Of a stretch of 36,862 bases of DNA, positions 25,283-31,876 are shown in pieces. Position numbers and translations under genes: made by a program. Below the pieces are notes generated by a model. It did not search any database and had not been told where the DNA came from. It saw only the letters and a list, made by a program, of their open reading frames with translations. Source of the stretch: a virus. The stretch is from IMG/VR virus record IMGVR_UViG_3300009421_000010, positions 1 through 36,862 of that record. The stretch is one strand, 5' to 3'. Every line of letters begins with the position of its first letter. The stretch's first letter is position 1.

Positions 25283-25817
25283 AATAATAGGAAGGATTAT
25301 AGACTTAGAGGGTGGCTATGTAAATGATCCGCGGGATTCGGGTGGAGAAACCAATTTTGGAATTACGAAAAAAGTTGCTATAACTAATGGGTATAAAGGC
25401 GATATGAAAAAAATGCCTTACTCCGTGGCTTTTAAAATCTATTCTAAAAAATATTGGGATCCCATGAGCTTAGATAAGATTCAGTTGTGGTCTCCTTCTA
25501 TAGCAGAGGAGCTTGCTGATACCGCGGTGAATATGGGGGTTACTCGCGCTTCAAAATTTCTCCAAAGATCTTTAAATGCTCTTAATAATATCCAAAAAAA
25601 TTACCCTGATTTAAAGTTGGATGGCATTTTGGGAGGTAACACAGTTAAATCTTTAAAAAAATTCTTGTTTACAAGGGGATCCGAAGGTGAAAAGGTTATC
25701 CTAAAAATGCTTAACTGCTTGCAGGGAGAATTTTATGTTTCCTTGGCTGAGCGTAGAGAAAAAGACGAAAGATTTATTTTTGGCTGGTTTAAAAATAGAA
25801 TATCTGATCTAAAATAA
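25269..25817 (+). CDS. Endolysin, GH108 N-acetylmuramidase
   Basis: The 182-residue protein begins with the GH108 catalytic pattern E-G-G-Y-V-N-D-P (Glu14 as catalytic acid), followed by G-G-E-T-N-F-G-I-T. A C-terminal region (about 80-175) with L-Q-R-S-L-N and D-G-I-L-G-G-N-T-V resembles a peptidoglycan-binding fold. It cuts the glycan chains of the wall after the holin opens the membrane. No signal peptide is seen, so holin-dependent release is expected. Its last 9 bases overlap the convergent leftward gene, closing the rightward transcription block. Confidence 0.93.
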   Translation: MLKNEIIGRIIDLEGGYVNDPRDSGGETNFGITKKVAITNGYKGDMKKMPYSVAFKIYSKKYWDPMSLDKIQLWSPSIAEELADTAVNMGVTRASKFLQRSLNALNNIQKNYPDLKLDGILGGNTVKSLKKFLFTRGSEGEKVILKMLNCLQGEFYVSLAERREKDERFIFGWFKNRISDLK

Positions 25818-26078
25818 CTCCAGTTGAAGACTTTGAGATATAGGCTTTTCAACTGAGTCAGGAAATTTTTTATCAAAAACTTTTTCACAACTCTTGCCAC
25901 AAAACCAATACCCCAAAGATTTGTTTCCTCCCCTCAATTTAGATCCTTTTCCAAATGGAGCTTTAGATTTGCCACAAATGCAACAAGGGTGTATAACTAC
26001 TATTGCTTCAGAAGATTTTAGATAATAAGCCTTTGCTGGATATTTAACTGGAAGTTTGACCACTTTCAATCTCTTCAA
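25809..26078 (-). CDS. Small zinc-finger-like protein, last gene of the leftward block
   Basis: The 89-residue protein has a probable zinc-binding set: C-C-I-C-G near residues 32-36 and W-F-C-G-K-S-C-E near 58-65, separated by a Gly/Lys-rich loop. It ends in a Leu-Glu-Leu-Phe tail. Zinc-ribbon peptides of this size are common in phage early regions and often bind nucleic acid. It overlaps the upstream DUF3310 gene by 35 bases. I recognise no named family. Confidence 0.65.
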   Translation of the reverse strand: MKRLKVVKLPVKYPAKAYYLKSSEAIVVIHPCCICGKSKAPFGKGSKLRGGNKSLGYWFCGKSCEKVFDKKFPDSVEKPISQSLQLELF

Positions 26079-26433
26079 TTAGTTTATCTAAGTACCATTT
26101 TGCCTTTTTTAAATCCTCTATTTTTCCTTTGTGATCAGCTCTGGTTATATATTTTATGATGTTTCCTTTGCAAAATCCAGCAATCTGAGTTGGAGATAAT
26201 TTTGCTTTAATGATATCAAAAGTTTCTATGCCCCCTACCTTGTAATGATCAGGGTTCACATTATCACATAGGGAATTTTTTGGAGTAAGAACTATTGATT
26301 GAATGTTTCCGAGTCTCCAATTTTCAATACCATGGCTTTCAAAAAAATTAGTTAAAAATTCTCCGTATTTGCAACATAAAATAAAATCTTTATCATTCAG
26401 AATTTTTGGGCTGAATCGAGAACTATCTAACAT
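26044..26433 (-). CDS. DUF3310 family protein
   Basis: The 129-residue protein has a C-terminal DUF3310 domain (about 58-125): V-N-P-D-H-Y-K-V-G-G-I-E-T-F-D-I-I-K-A-K-L, then F-C-K-G-N-I-I-K-Y-I-T-R and a closing L-K-K-A-K-W-Y-L-D-K-L-I. The family is widespread in phages, often called a nucleotide-kinase-like protein without firm proof. The N-terminal 57 residues, with two adjacent Cys, are not part of the domain and are unrecognised. It lies among the small end-of-block genes. Confidence 0.9.
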   Translation of the reverse strand: MLDSSRFSPKILNDKDFILCCKYGEFLTNFFESHGIENWRLGNIQSIVLTPKNSLCDNVNPDHYKVGGIETFDIIKAKLSPTQIAGFCKGNIIKYITRADHKGKIEDLKKAKWYLDKLIEEIESGQTSS

Positions 26434-26608
26434 ACTTTTTCTTAAATTTAATTAATTTGACTAGTAATAAATTTCTTTGTTTTTTTGGTATATCGCTAAC
26501 TTTCATTTTTTTTCTTCTTTCTTGGATTAAAAACTTTATCCTTTCGAGAAAAAAAGTGGTTTCTATTATAGATATATTTGACCAGTCAATTTTATTTTTT
26601 CTCAACAT
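26423..26608 (-). CDS. Small basic protein, hypothetical
   Basis: The 61-residue protein is rich in Lys, Arg and Ile, with a helical-looking R-I-K-F-L-I-Q-E-R-R-K-K-M-K-V segment. It overlaps both neighbours (17 bases with the upstream gene, 11 bases with DUF3310). The high positive charge would allow nucleic acid binding. No family recognised. Tight packing in one direction supports its reality. Confidence 0.5.
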   Translation of the reverse strand: MLRKNKIDWSNISIIETTFFLERIKFLIQERRKKMKVSDIPKKQRNLLLVKLIKFKKKYVR

Positions 26609-26825
26609 AACCTTCTTTTTTTAATTTATTTTCCTTGATTACTTTTTGCCTATCGCTTAGCAAAAATACCGAATCTAGCTCGTAAAATCTTTCGATGGGT
26701 CCGAATAAATCTACTCCACTTACCACCTTCAGTTTTTTATTTGATGGACATCTCAATACTTGATATTGGTTTTCTTCCAAAATTAATATGTACCACCTTC
26801 TTAGAGTTTTGTATTGATATGCCAT
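26592..26825 (-). CDS. Small hypothetical protein
   Basis: The 77-residue protein starts M-A-Y-Q-Y-K-T-L-R-R-W-Y and has alternating hydrophobic stretches suggesting a small beta barrel (I-L-I-L, V-L-R-C-P, L-K-V-V-S-G-V), then a basic tail. It begins 2 bases after the stop of the upstream coiled-coil gene, with a GAGGT just before the ATG that lies in that gene's 3' end. No family recognised. Confidence 0.5.
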   Translation of the reverse strand: MAYQYKTLRRWYILILEENQYQVLRCPSNKKLKVVSGVDLFGPIERFYELDSVFLLSDRQKVIKENKLKKEGYVEKK

Positions 26826-26827
26826 AA

Positions 26828-27538
26828 TTACCTCACGCTTAAAGTCTCTTTTTGATAAATTTTTAGCCCAGGTATATCTCTTTCCCCATTCCTAATTGCA
26901 GCTCTGATTGCCACAGAGTTTTCTATAACCAGATCAGATCTGGACGATGCAAGATCGGACATATTAACCACCTCAAAAACCCAGTCCTTTCTAATTGAAG
27001 AAGAGCCAGAAGTTGTCCTTATTGGGGCCAACTTTAGCGGAGCAATTATTTCTACTGGCTTTTTTGCCAAATCAATAGCTTCTTGAGTTTTTTCAATCAC
27101 TTCGGTTTCGACTTCTCCGCCGCCGAAAATTGAAGCAGATAATTTTGCTGCCTCAGCCTCTTCCTCAGCAATTTTTATTTTTTTCTGCCTTTCTTCTTCA
27201 GCTTTTTTGGCAGCTTCCCTCTGAGCCTCAGCCTGCAACTTTTGGTTATACTGCAAGACGGAGGAACTTAATAATGTTATAGCCCTATCGATCGTTTCTG
27301 TCTTTTTTTTAAAAATTGCCTCTATCTTTTTTGCTGTTTCCTTGATAGGTCGAGTTAATCCCAACCTATCTTCGTTATACATTTTTATCGCCTTTTTGCC
27401 TTTTGCTAAAAATTCTGTAGCATCCAGCAAGGACTCAGTGTCTACGATCTTGTGAGTCTTAGAAAATTCTTCAATTTTCGATATATCAGCAAACTTAGAG
27501 TCTTCCGCTTTTTTTATGTATGTATTCAAATTTTCCAT
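26828..27538 (-). CDS. Phage coiled-coil protein encoded near RecT and SSB
   Basis: The 236-residue protein has an N-terminal helical region, a strongly charged coiled coil (about 95-135, E-A-Q-R-E-A-A-K-K-A-E-E-E-R-Q-K-K), and a C-terminal domain with W-V-F-E-V-V-N-M-S and I-R-N-G-E-R-D-I-P-G-L-K-I-Y. This C-terminal pattern is common in phage proteins encoded beside RecT-type recombinases. Their role is not settled; some are compared with Gam-like DNA end protectors. Here it follows ssb by 26 bases and fits the recombination group. Confidence 0.7.
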   Translation of the reverse strand: MENLNTYIKKAEDSKFADISKIEEFSKTHKIVDTESLLDATEFLAKGKKAIKMYNEDRLGLTRPIKETAKKIEAIFKKKTETIDRAITLLSSSVLQYNQKLQAEAQREAAKKAEEERQKKIKIAEEEAEAAKLSASIFGGGEVETEVIEKTQEAIDLAKKPVEIIAPLKLAPIRTTSGSSSIRKDWVFEVVNMSDLASSRSDLVIENSVAIRAAIRNGERDIPGLKIYQKETLSVR

Positions 27539-27564
27539 ATTTATTTTCTATTTTTTTTATTATT

Positions 27565-27999
27565 TTACCAAGGTATACTATCCCCTAAGTCAGTATCCGA
27601 AGTTTTGCTAGCTTTTTCTTGGGCAGTGGAAGAGTTAGTCTTATCTTCTTTTTTATCAAGAAGAACTAACTCCCCCCCAAACATAGGGATCTCTACTTTA
27701 GTTGAATACTTCTCAACGCCATTTTTATCGTTATATTTGCTGGTCTTCATTTGACCTTCCACCAAAACCTTTGATCCTTTTTTTAAGTATCGTGCTAGCT
27801 TGCATATTCTTTCATTATAACTCCTAACATTATGCCACTCGGTGATATCATTCCATTCACCAGTTTCCTTATCTTTGTAGCTTTCTGAAGTGGCTATAGA
27901 GAATCCGCACCACAATCCACCGTATTTAGTTTCTCCACCTTCGGGATCTTTTCCCAAGGTTCCTAATAAGGTTACTTTATTTAATGATCTTAATCCCAT
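27565..27999 (-). CDS. ssb: Single-stranded DNA-binding protein
   Basis: The 144-residue protein starts M-G-L-R-S-L-N-K-V-T-L-L-G and follows the bacterial SSB pattern: L-G-K-D-P-E, F-S-I-A-T-S-E-S-Y, T-E-W-H-N-V, Y-L-K-K-G-S-K-V-L-V-E-G. Its C-terminus ends D-S-I-P-W, a variant of the usual acidic D-D-I-P-F tip that recruits replication partners; Trp replaces Phe. The start at 27999 is preferred over 28086, which would add an atypical leader overlapping the HTH gene more deeply. It coats exposed single strands for replication and RecT annealing. Confidence 0.94.
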   Translation of the reverse strand: MGLRSLNKVTLLGTLGKDPEGGETKYGGLWCGFSIATSESYKDKETGEWNDITEWHNVRSYNERICKLARYLKKGSKVLVEGQMKTSKYNDKNGVEKYSTKVEIPMFGGELVLLDKKEDKTNSSTAQEKASKTSDTDLGDSIPW

Positions 28000-28213
28000 T
28001 TTTTTCCTTTTGTTTTTCAAATTTGATAATTTCAGAATATTTGTAATAAATATTCCGGCCCACGTTAAACCATTTAGGATGGTCAAACCCTAAGTACCTC
28101 GCCGACCGAATTGACTGCTGATGCCAACCCCATCTAATTGCAAGTTCCTTAGATGTTAGGCAGCCTTTCGGCTTCCTAATCATTCCCTTTATTTTTTTAT
28201 TTTTAAAACGCAT
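27977..28213 (-). CDS. Small HTH (excisionase/MerR-like) DNA-binding protein
   Basis: From the ATG at 28213 the protein has 78 residues, with a helix-turn-helix pattern L-T-S-K-E-L-A-I-R-W-G-W-H-Q-Q-S-I-R-S-A-R (about 18-38) and a wing-like W-F-N-V-G-R-N-I-Y-Y-K-Y-S-E-I-I-K-F. A GGAGG-like sequence precedes this ATG, located inside the 3' end of recT. A longer frame from 28318 would lie wholly within recT and is rejected. It could be a regulator or a DNA-architecture protein; without an integrase, an excisionase role is less likely. Confidence 0.72.
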   Translation of the reverse strand: MRFKNKKIKGMIRKPKGCLTSKELAIRWGWHQQSIRSARYLGFDHPKWFNVGRNIYYKYSEIIKFEKQKEKNGIKIIK

Positions 28214-29249
28214 CACCTTCCTCCGCTGGTTCAAGATCATCCTCTTCAACCACAGCAGACAATTTTTTACTAGTGGCCTTGGAAGCTTGGGGTTGTTTTT
28301 TAACAACATTAGCCGCAACTGAATCTTTGGGTAGCTGGTTTAAGACATCAGTGATAAAGGCCATAGCTACTTTCTTTTCAGCTAAAGTTAGATCCTCTTC
28401 AAACCAAGTTTTCAATGAGGATCTATCCCTCATAGATTCGGCTTGCTGCCTCAGATCTTCCTCTAAAGTCAATCGACTTACTTTCGGAGTTTCCACTTCT
28501 ATTGAGTCGTTAGGGGTCTCGATTTTTTCCGAATTATCAATTTGGTCAACTTCAGAATCTACATTTTTATCGCTTAAATCTCCGACAATATCGGCGTCTA
28601 AATATTCCGTAACTGATTTCATTTCCTCTGAGCTTTTGGGTAAAAATTTTGAAATCTGCCTTAGCGCTGACTTAGACCAAAACTCATCAGCCTCCTGGTC
28701 CCAAAGTTTGGGATTTTTGCTTTTGGATCTTAGTTTCATTACCTTTTCTTTACCAAGATATTTGAATAAAACGTTTCCGTCCCTTAGTTTTGCTGCTGCG
28801 TAAACCCCTATTCTTTCACCCTTTTCTTTTTCTGGAGCGAAGACTAAAGGCTTATGCCTCATCTTATCGTCACCGTTGATTATCTCAAGTTCAAATAACT
28901 CATTTGACCAAACAACGTAAACCGATATTTTGGAAACGCATCCAGAATTTCTCATTAATTTCATTAAGCCCCAAACCATAGGAGAATATTCAGCCTCTCT
29001 TCCAAAGGTCATCCAACAAGCTTCGATTCCATCCATCAATAAGCCATCTTTAGCGGCTTTTTCAAGCGAAACCATGATAGATTTTTCTGATGCGTTTATC
29101 AATCTATTGCCCTTATCTTTTGACAAAGAATCTACGTAAAAAGTTTTGGCTGATGTCACAAATTTCTCAACGGAGATATGCTTAGGCAATAGCTTATCAT
29201 ACCTCTCTTTTTGAGTATCGATTAGTTTTGAAAATGTTCCGGAATCCAT
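28203..29249 (-). CDS. recT: RecT-type single-strand annealing protein
   Basis: The 348-residue protein has the RecT core (about 15-215): S-L-E-K-A-A-K-D-G-L-L-M-D-G, then P-M-V-W-G-L-M-K-L-M-R-N-S-G, I-S-V-Y-V-V, and a segment ending K-S-A-L-R-Q-I-S-K-F-L-P. The C-terminal 120 residues are acidic and low in complexity, ending E-E-G-D-A-F, which may bind SSB or exonuclease. It anneals complementary strands in phage recombination. It follows the YqaJ exonuclease gene by one base, giving a SynExo-type pair. Confidence 0.93.
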   Translation of the reverse strand: MDSGTFSKLIDTQKERYDKLLPKHISVEKFVTSAKTFYVDSLSKDKGNRLINASEKSIMVSLEKAAKDGLLMDGIEACWMTFGREAEYSPMVWGLMKLMRNSGCVSKISVYVVWSNELFELEIINGDDKMRHKPLVFAPEKEKGERIGVYAAAKLRDGNVLFKYLGKEKVMKLRSKSKNPKLWDQEADEFWSKSALRQISKFLPKSSEEMKSVTEYLDADIVGDLSDKNVDSEVDQIDNSEKIETPNDSIEVETPKVSRLTLEEDLRQQAESMRDRSSLKTWFEEDLTLAEKKVAMAFITDVLNQLPKDSVAANVVKKQPQASKATSKKLSAVVEEDDLEPAEEGDAF

Positions 29250-29250
29250 A

Positions 29251-30264
29251 TTATTTATTTTTTTTAATTGTTATTTTTCGGTAACCACTACGTCCGCCGT
29301 AAGATGAACCAACCATGTCACTTGTAATGACGGTGGGTGATAAGCTTTGAACCTCAGTGAACCTTACGGTGTACCCCTCTGAAAAAGCTGAAGAAGCCTC
29401 TCTAACCATGTCCACTATTTCAGCTTTTGCAGCTTTTTCAATCTTCTCTTGCTCTTTTCGTATTCTTCCAGCTTCTAAAAATTTCTCACAAACAACTTGG
29501 AAGCGATCATTGTCACAATAATCAACCGCCATATTTAGGATACTATGAGTGTATAACTTTTTAATAGTATCTGCGTCTTCGGAATAATCAGCTTTTGGTG
29601 GAGTTTTATCTGCAACCATTTTCCAAAATTTAGTAATCTTCCTACAAAGAGTTTTACCAAAATCTTCGTCACGGTCGCGAATTAGAATGTGAACATCGTA
29701 GCCAATAACGGAAGCAACGAGGGCGCACCAATTATTTCTTGATACTTCTAGTTGATGCTGAACTTGAAATTCGATATGCAGCGGAGCCTCTTCTTCCGAC
29801 CAATCTGCTTTATGAACAAAATAATCGACTAATTTAATTTCTAAAATTCCGGGACCGCTATCGACAAATTTATCTCTAAGTAAGTTTGCGTTATGAGTAT
29901 CTTGAGCCATCTCAGGACTCCAGTCGTCGGCAAGGCCAATAACCTCATAATCAAAACTAGCTCCCATTTTTGGGGTTTCGGCGTGCCTCATGTATTCTTT
30001 CATTGGCCTGACTTTGACGCCATACATTTTTGCAATAGCTTCCGCTGTAGGCGCTTCATAAATTTTACCCCAAAATGCTCTTTTAGACTTAAGTTCACCG
30101 CGATCAATAGTCCCAGATTTCTCATGGAACAGAGAGAATGCAGTAGAGTAAGGGCATTTATTGTAAAGAGCTGATACTTCCGTTGAGGAAATATCCTCGG
30201 ACTTCCATTGAAGCCACTCTTGATCATTTTTTGGTACTAATTCTATCGGTTTTAAAGGTTTCAT
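29251..30264 (-). CDS. YqaJ-like viral recombination exonuclease
   Basis: From the ATG at 30264 the protein has 337 residues. It shows the YqaJ pattern: I-S-S-T-E-V-S-A-L-Y-N-K-C-P-Y-S-T-A-F, F-W-G-K-I-Y-E-A-P (nuclease acidic residues), A-S-F-D-Y-E-V (Asp), L-E-I-K-L-V (E-x-K), and E-F-Q-V-Q-H-Q-L-E-V. This is the lambda-exonuclease fold that degrades one strand from duplex ends and feeds RecT. The upstream in-frame start at 30303 falls in the structured spacer and has no supporting motif. The next gene is recT. Confidence 0.92.
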   Translation of the reverse strand: MKPLKPIELVPKNDQEWLQWKSEDISSTEVSALYNKCPYSTAFSLFHEKSGTIDRGELKSKRAFWGKIYEAPTAEAIAKMYGVKVRPMKEYMRHAETPKMGASFDYEVIGLADDWSPEMAQDTHNANLLRDKFVDSGPGILEIKLVDYFVHKADWSEEEAPLHIEFQVQHQLEVSRNNWCALVASVIGYDVHILIRDRDEDFGKTLCRKITKFWKMVADKTPPKADYSEDADTIKKLYTHSILNMAVDYCDNDRFQVVCEKFLEAGRIRKEQEKIEKAAKAEIVDMVREASSAFSEGYTVRFTEVQSLSPTVITSDMVGSSYGGRSGYRKITIKKNK

Positions 30265-30295
30265 GTTTGTTTCTTTGTTTGGTTTATAAAGTAAA

Positions 30296-30381
30296 TTAAG
30301 CAAAGGTTAAAAGCCCCTTGAAGCATGAGCTTAATAAACAGATGTGTAGTAAGGCGCTACAACTGAATATCCTTTGCTTAA
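30296..30381 (-). other. Structured spacer: 11-bp terminal stem with inner hairpins (possible ncRNA or operator)
   Basis: TTAAGCAAAGG at 30296-30306 and its exact inverse CCTTTGCTTAA at 30371-30381 enclose 64 bases. Inside lie two small hairpins: TGTAG/CTACA with a 7-base loop (30345-30361) and AAGC/GCTT with a 4-base loop (30321-30332). Transcribed leftward, this gives an 86-base RNA with a three-way-junction shape. A four-base CCTT-AAGG contact between a loop and the junction is also possible. It fills most of the 124-base gap before the exonuclease gene. It is not a canonical tRNA. A protein-binding DNA site is the alternative. Confidence 0.45.
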
Positions 30382-30388
30382 ATTCGCA

Positions 30389-30664
30389 CTAATCTTTATC
30401 CGTGCCGGATTTTGAGGAATTCACTTCTTTACCTAATCTTTGCAAAGCTTTCATCGCAATAATTGAAATTTCTTCAATTTCCTGCTCATTTAATTCCACT
30501 TGAGCATGGCCCCTGTAACTCATGTAGTCTTCCGAAGCTTCTTTGTCAATAAAACTAGCTCTGCCCGATATCTTCATTTCAGTTTTTCTTTCGGGTGATT
30601 CTATTTGTCTTTCCATACCAAGAACATTTTCAGAGTTTAGATGTAAACTTGTTAATTTTTTCAT
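30389..30664 (-). CDS. Hypothetical protein behind an operator-controlled promoter
   Basis: The 91-residue protein is polar and charged, with S-G-R-A-S-F-I-D-K-E-A-S-E-D-Y near 33-47 and a C-terminal helix rich in Glu, Ile and Ala. No family recognised. Both sides are unusual for this tightly packed block: a promoter with a palindrome lies upstream (30693-30725) and a structured spacer follows (30296-30381). This arrangement would suit a small regulator or a protein needed in different amounts from its neighbours. Confidence 0.6.
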   Translation of the reverse strand: MKKLTSLHLNSENVLGMERQIESPERKTEMKISGRASFIDKEASEDYMSYRGHAQVELNEQEIEEISIIAMKALQRLGKEVNSSKSGTDKD

Positions 30665-30692
30665 TTGAAATTATTATTCAGTTAATAACGTT

Positions 30693-30716
30693 TGTAATGC
30701 TACAAGTAGCACTACA
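30693..30716. promoter_or_regulatory. Operator-like palindrome over a leftward promoter
   Basis: The 24 bases have dyad symmetry: TGTARTGCTAC on each half, with 20 of 24 positions matching the reverse complement. The dyad covers most of the spacer and overlaps the -10 of the promoter candidate at 30697-30725, the usual place for a repressor site. A related TGTAG...CTACA element occurs 330 bases downstream in the spacer at 30345-30361. Confidence 0.55.
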
Positions 30717-30725
30717 ATAAGTCAA
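30697..30725 (-). promoter_or_regulatory. Internal leftward promoter candidate
   Basis: On the minus strand TTGACT (30725-30720) is followed after exactly 17 bases by TAGCAT (30702-30697). The predicted start is near 30690, 26 bases before the ATG of the gene at 30664. This would allow separate control of the recombination genes within the leftward block. Confidence 0.5.
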
Positions 30726-30728
30726 GGG

Positions 30729-31103
30729 TTATTTTAAAATATTTTTATATTCCTCATCAGACCTTGCAAAGCCTGCATATCCTCCTGATTTTTTTACTTG
30801 ATTTACAAAATTAATTTGCCCTTTTAGAGTTTCATTTGGAGTTTTTGGAAAAACGTAACCTTCTTTTTTGACCTCTACGGCAGTAAAAATAGCTACGTTT
30901 TTTCCTACCATATCTTGAGTTACTTTTTTGATAGTCCATCCTATCAAATCTGAACTACCCTTACCTAACCCGGTTCTGATTTTGTCTCCGGTCAGGGTAG
31001 TAAATAACCCTACGTTATTTCTAAAGAGTCTGCTTTGCTGCGAAGAAGCCGCTAGCTGTATAGATGTTGAAACATTTGTTTCAGGTTGCAGTTTTTTATT
31101 CAT
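30729..31103 (-). CDS. VRR-NUC domain nuclease
   Basis: The 124-residue protein has the compact VRR-NUC pattern of PD-(D/E)xK nucleases: R-N-N-V-G near residue 28, G-L-G-K-G-S-S-D-L-I-G-W (catalytic Asp at about 53), then F-T-A-V-E-V-K (E-x-K at about 77-79), and Q-I-N-F-V near the end, with G-G-Y-A-G-F-A-R-S closing the fold. Stand-alone phage VRR-NUC proteins are thought to cut branched or flap DNA during replication and recombination. An AAGGAAGG lies before the start, one of few Shine-Dalgarno-like sites. Confidence 0.88.
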   Translation of the reverse strand: MNKKLQPETNVSTSIQLAASSQQSRLFRNNVGLFTTLTGDKIRTGLGKGSSDLIGWTIKKVTQDMVGKNVAIFTAVEVKKEGYVFPKTPNETLKGQINFVNQVKKSGGYAGFARSDEEYKNILK

Positions 31104-31109
31104 ATTTCT

Positions 31110-31550
31110 TTACCTTCCTTTTAATAAATCCAATAATGAAGAAACTTTTTTAAAATCTTCTTCGTTAAATATCCACTCAATTCTAAAATCTCCAATATGT
31201 GCTTTTTTTGAAAGCCATTTATATAACTTTATATCTGCATCGACTATTTCCTTTTTTTTATGAAGTATATTTCTGATTCTATTTCTAATAATCTCTTGTT
31301 TTTTTCTCATTTTTTTTGAACAAATAGGCCCTAGTGGAGCAAATTTATTTTTTCTTACCACGTGAGTTTTTACAAAATTTTGACACAATGTACATTGTAA
31401 AAAGTAATTTTCCAAAAAACGCTCTTTGTTTTTATTTTTTGAAAAAAGACAAAATCCATCTATAAGAAAAGATTTTACATTTTTGTCGCAGCAAGCGCAA
31501 TATGTTAATGAATTTTTTACCTCATAAGAATTGATTTTGTTTTCACTCAT
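31110..31550 (-). CDS. DUF3268-like zinc-finger protein
   Basis: The 146-residue protein has a C-A-C-C pair near residue 18, a C-T-L-C pair near 53-56, then A-P-L-G-P-I-C-S and a Lys/Arg-rich helix. The order of paired cysteines, P-L-G segment, basic helix and final K-W-L-S-K-K-A-H-I-G-D-F matches the zinc-finger DUF3268 family of phages, for which I know no established function. It overlaps the HNH gene by 4 bases. Lys-rich composition and the presence among replication genes suggest nucleic acid binding. Confidence 0.7.
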   Translation of the reverse strand: MSENKINSYEVKNSLTYCACCDKNVKSFLIDGFCLFSKNKNKERFLENYFLQCTLCQNFVKTHVVRKNKFAPLGPICSKKMRKKQEIIRNRIRNILHKKKEIVDADIKLYKWLSKKAHIGDFRIEWIFNEEDFKKVSSLLDLLKGR

Positions 31551-31876
31551 TTTTTTCTTTTATTTTTTGCCCAGGATTCCCTATTTTTCATGTTCTCTGA
31601 ATGAGTAACTATTCTTAAATTTTCTCTGCGATTATCAAGAGTTTGTCTATTTATATGGTCTACAATCAATCCTTTTGGACCGCCCATTATAAAGCGGTGC
31701 ATATAAACTTTTTTTCCTTCAATCTTAGTGCAGGCATAAGGCTCTCCTAATTTTCTATTTACTCCAGCTGAGCGAGTTATTGCCCACTTGTGCTTTTTTA
31801 GTTTTTTATAGTCTAGCTTACTAACTATCGCAACGTATCCTTGCGTTAGTAAAATTGTATTTATTTCCGTTGCCAT
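31547..31876 (-). CDS. HNH homing-type endonuclease
   Basis: The 109-residue protein ends in a compact HNH motif: Y-M-H-R-F-I-M, then V-D-H-I-N-R-Q-T-L-D-N-R-R-E-N-L-R-I-V-T. The catalytic His is in the V-D-H-I-N segment and the Asn in D-N-R. The N-terminal part (K-K-H-K-W-A-I-T) is of the type seen in free-standing phage HNH endonucleases. It overlaps the helicase gene by 16 bases. It is likely a selfish or intron-like element that settled between replication genes; no intron is seen around it. Confidence 0.88.
   Translation of the reverse strand: MATEINTILLTQGYVAIVSKLDYKKLKKHKWAITRSAGVNRKLGEPYACTKIEGKKVYMHRFIMGGPKGLIVDHINRQTLDNRRENLRIVTHSENMKNRESWAKNKRKK

Noticed and set aside
28214-28318. 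N-terminal extension of the HTH gene at 27977
   Set aside because: It is wholly inside recT, in another frame. The ATG at 28213 has a Shine-Dalgarno-like sequence and starts just before the HTH domain.
28273-28803. 176-residue plus-strand frame opposite recT
   Set aside because: It is the antisense shadow of the recT gene, with Ser-rich low-complexity composition and no start context.
30296-30381. A second tRNA
   Set aside because: The closing stem is acceptor-like, but there is no T-arm consensus and no 7-base anticodon loop with U33, and the stem is 11 rather than 7 pairs.
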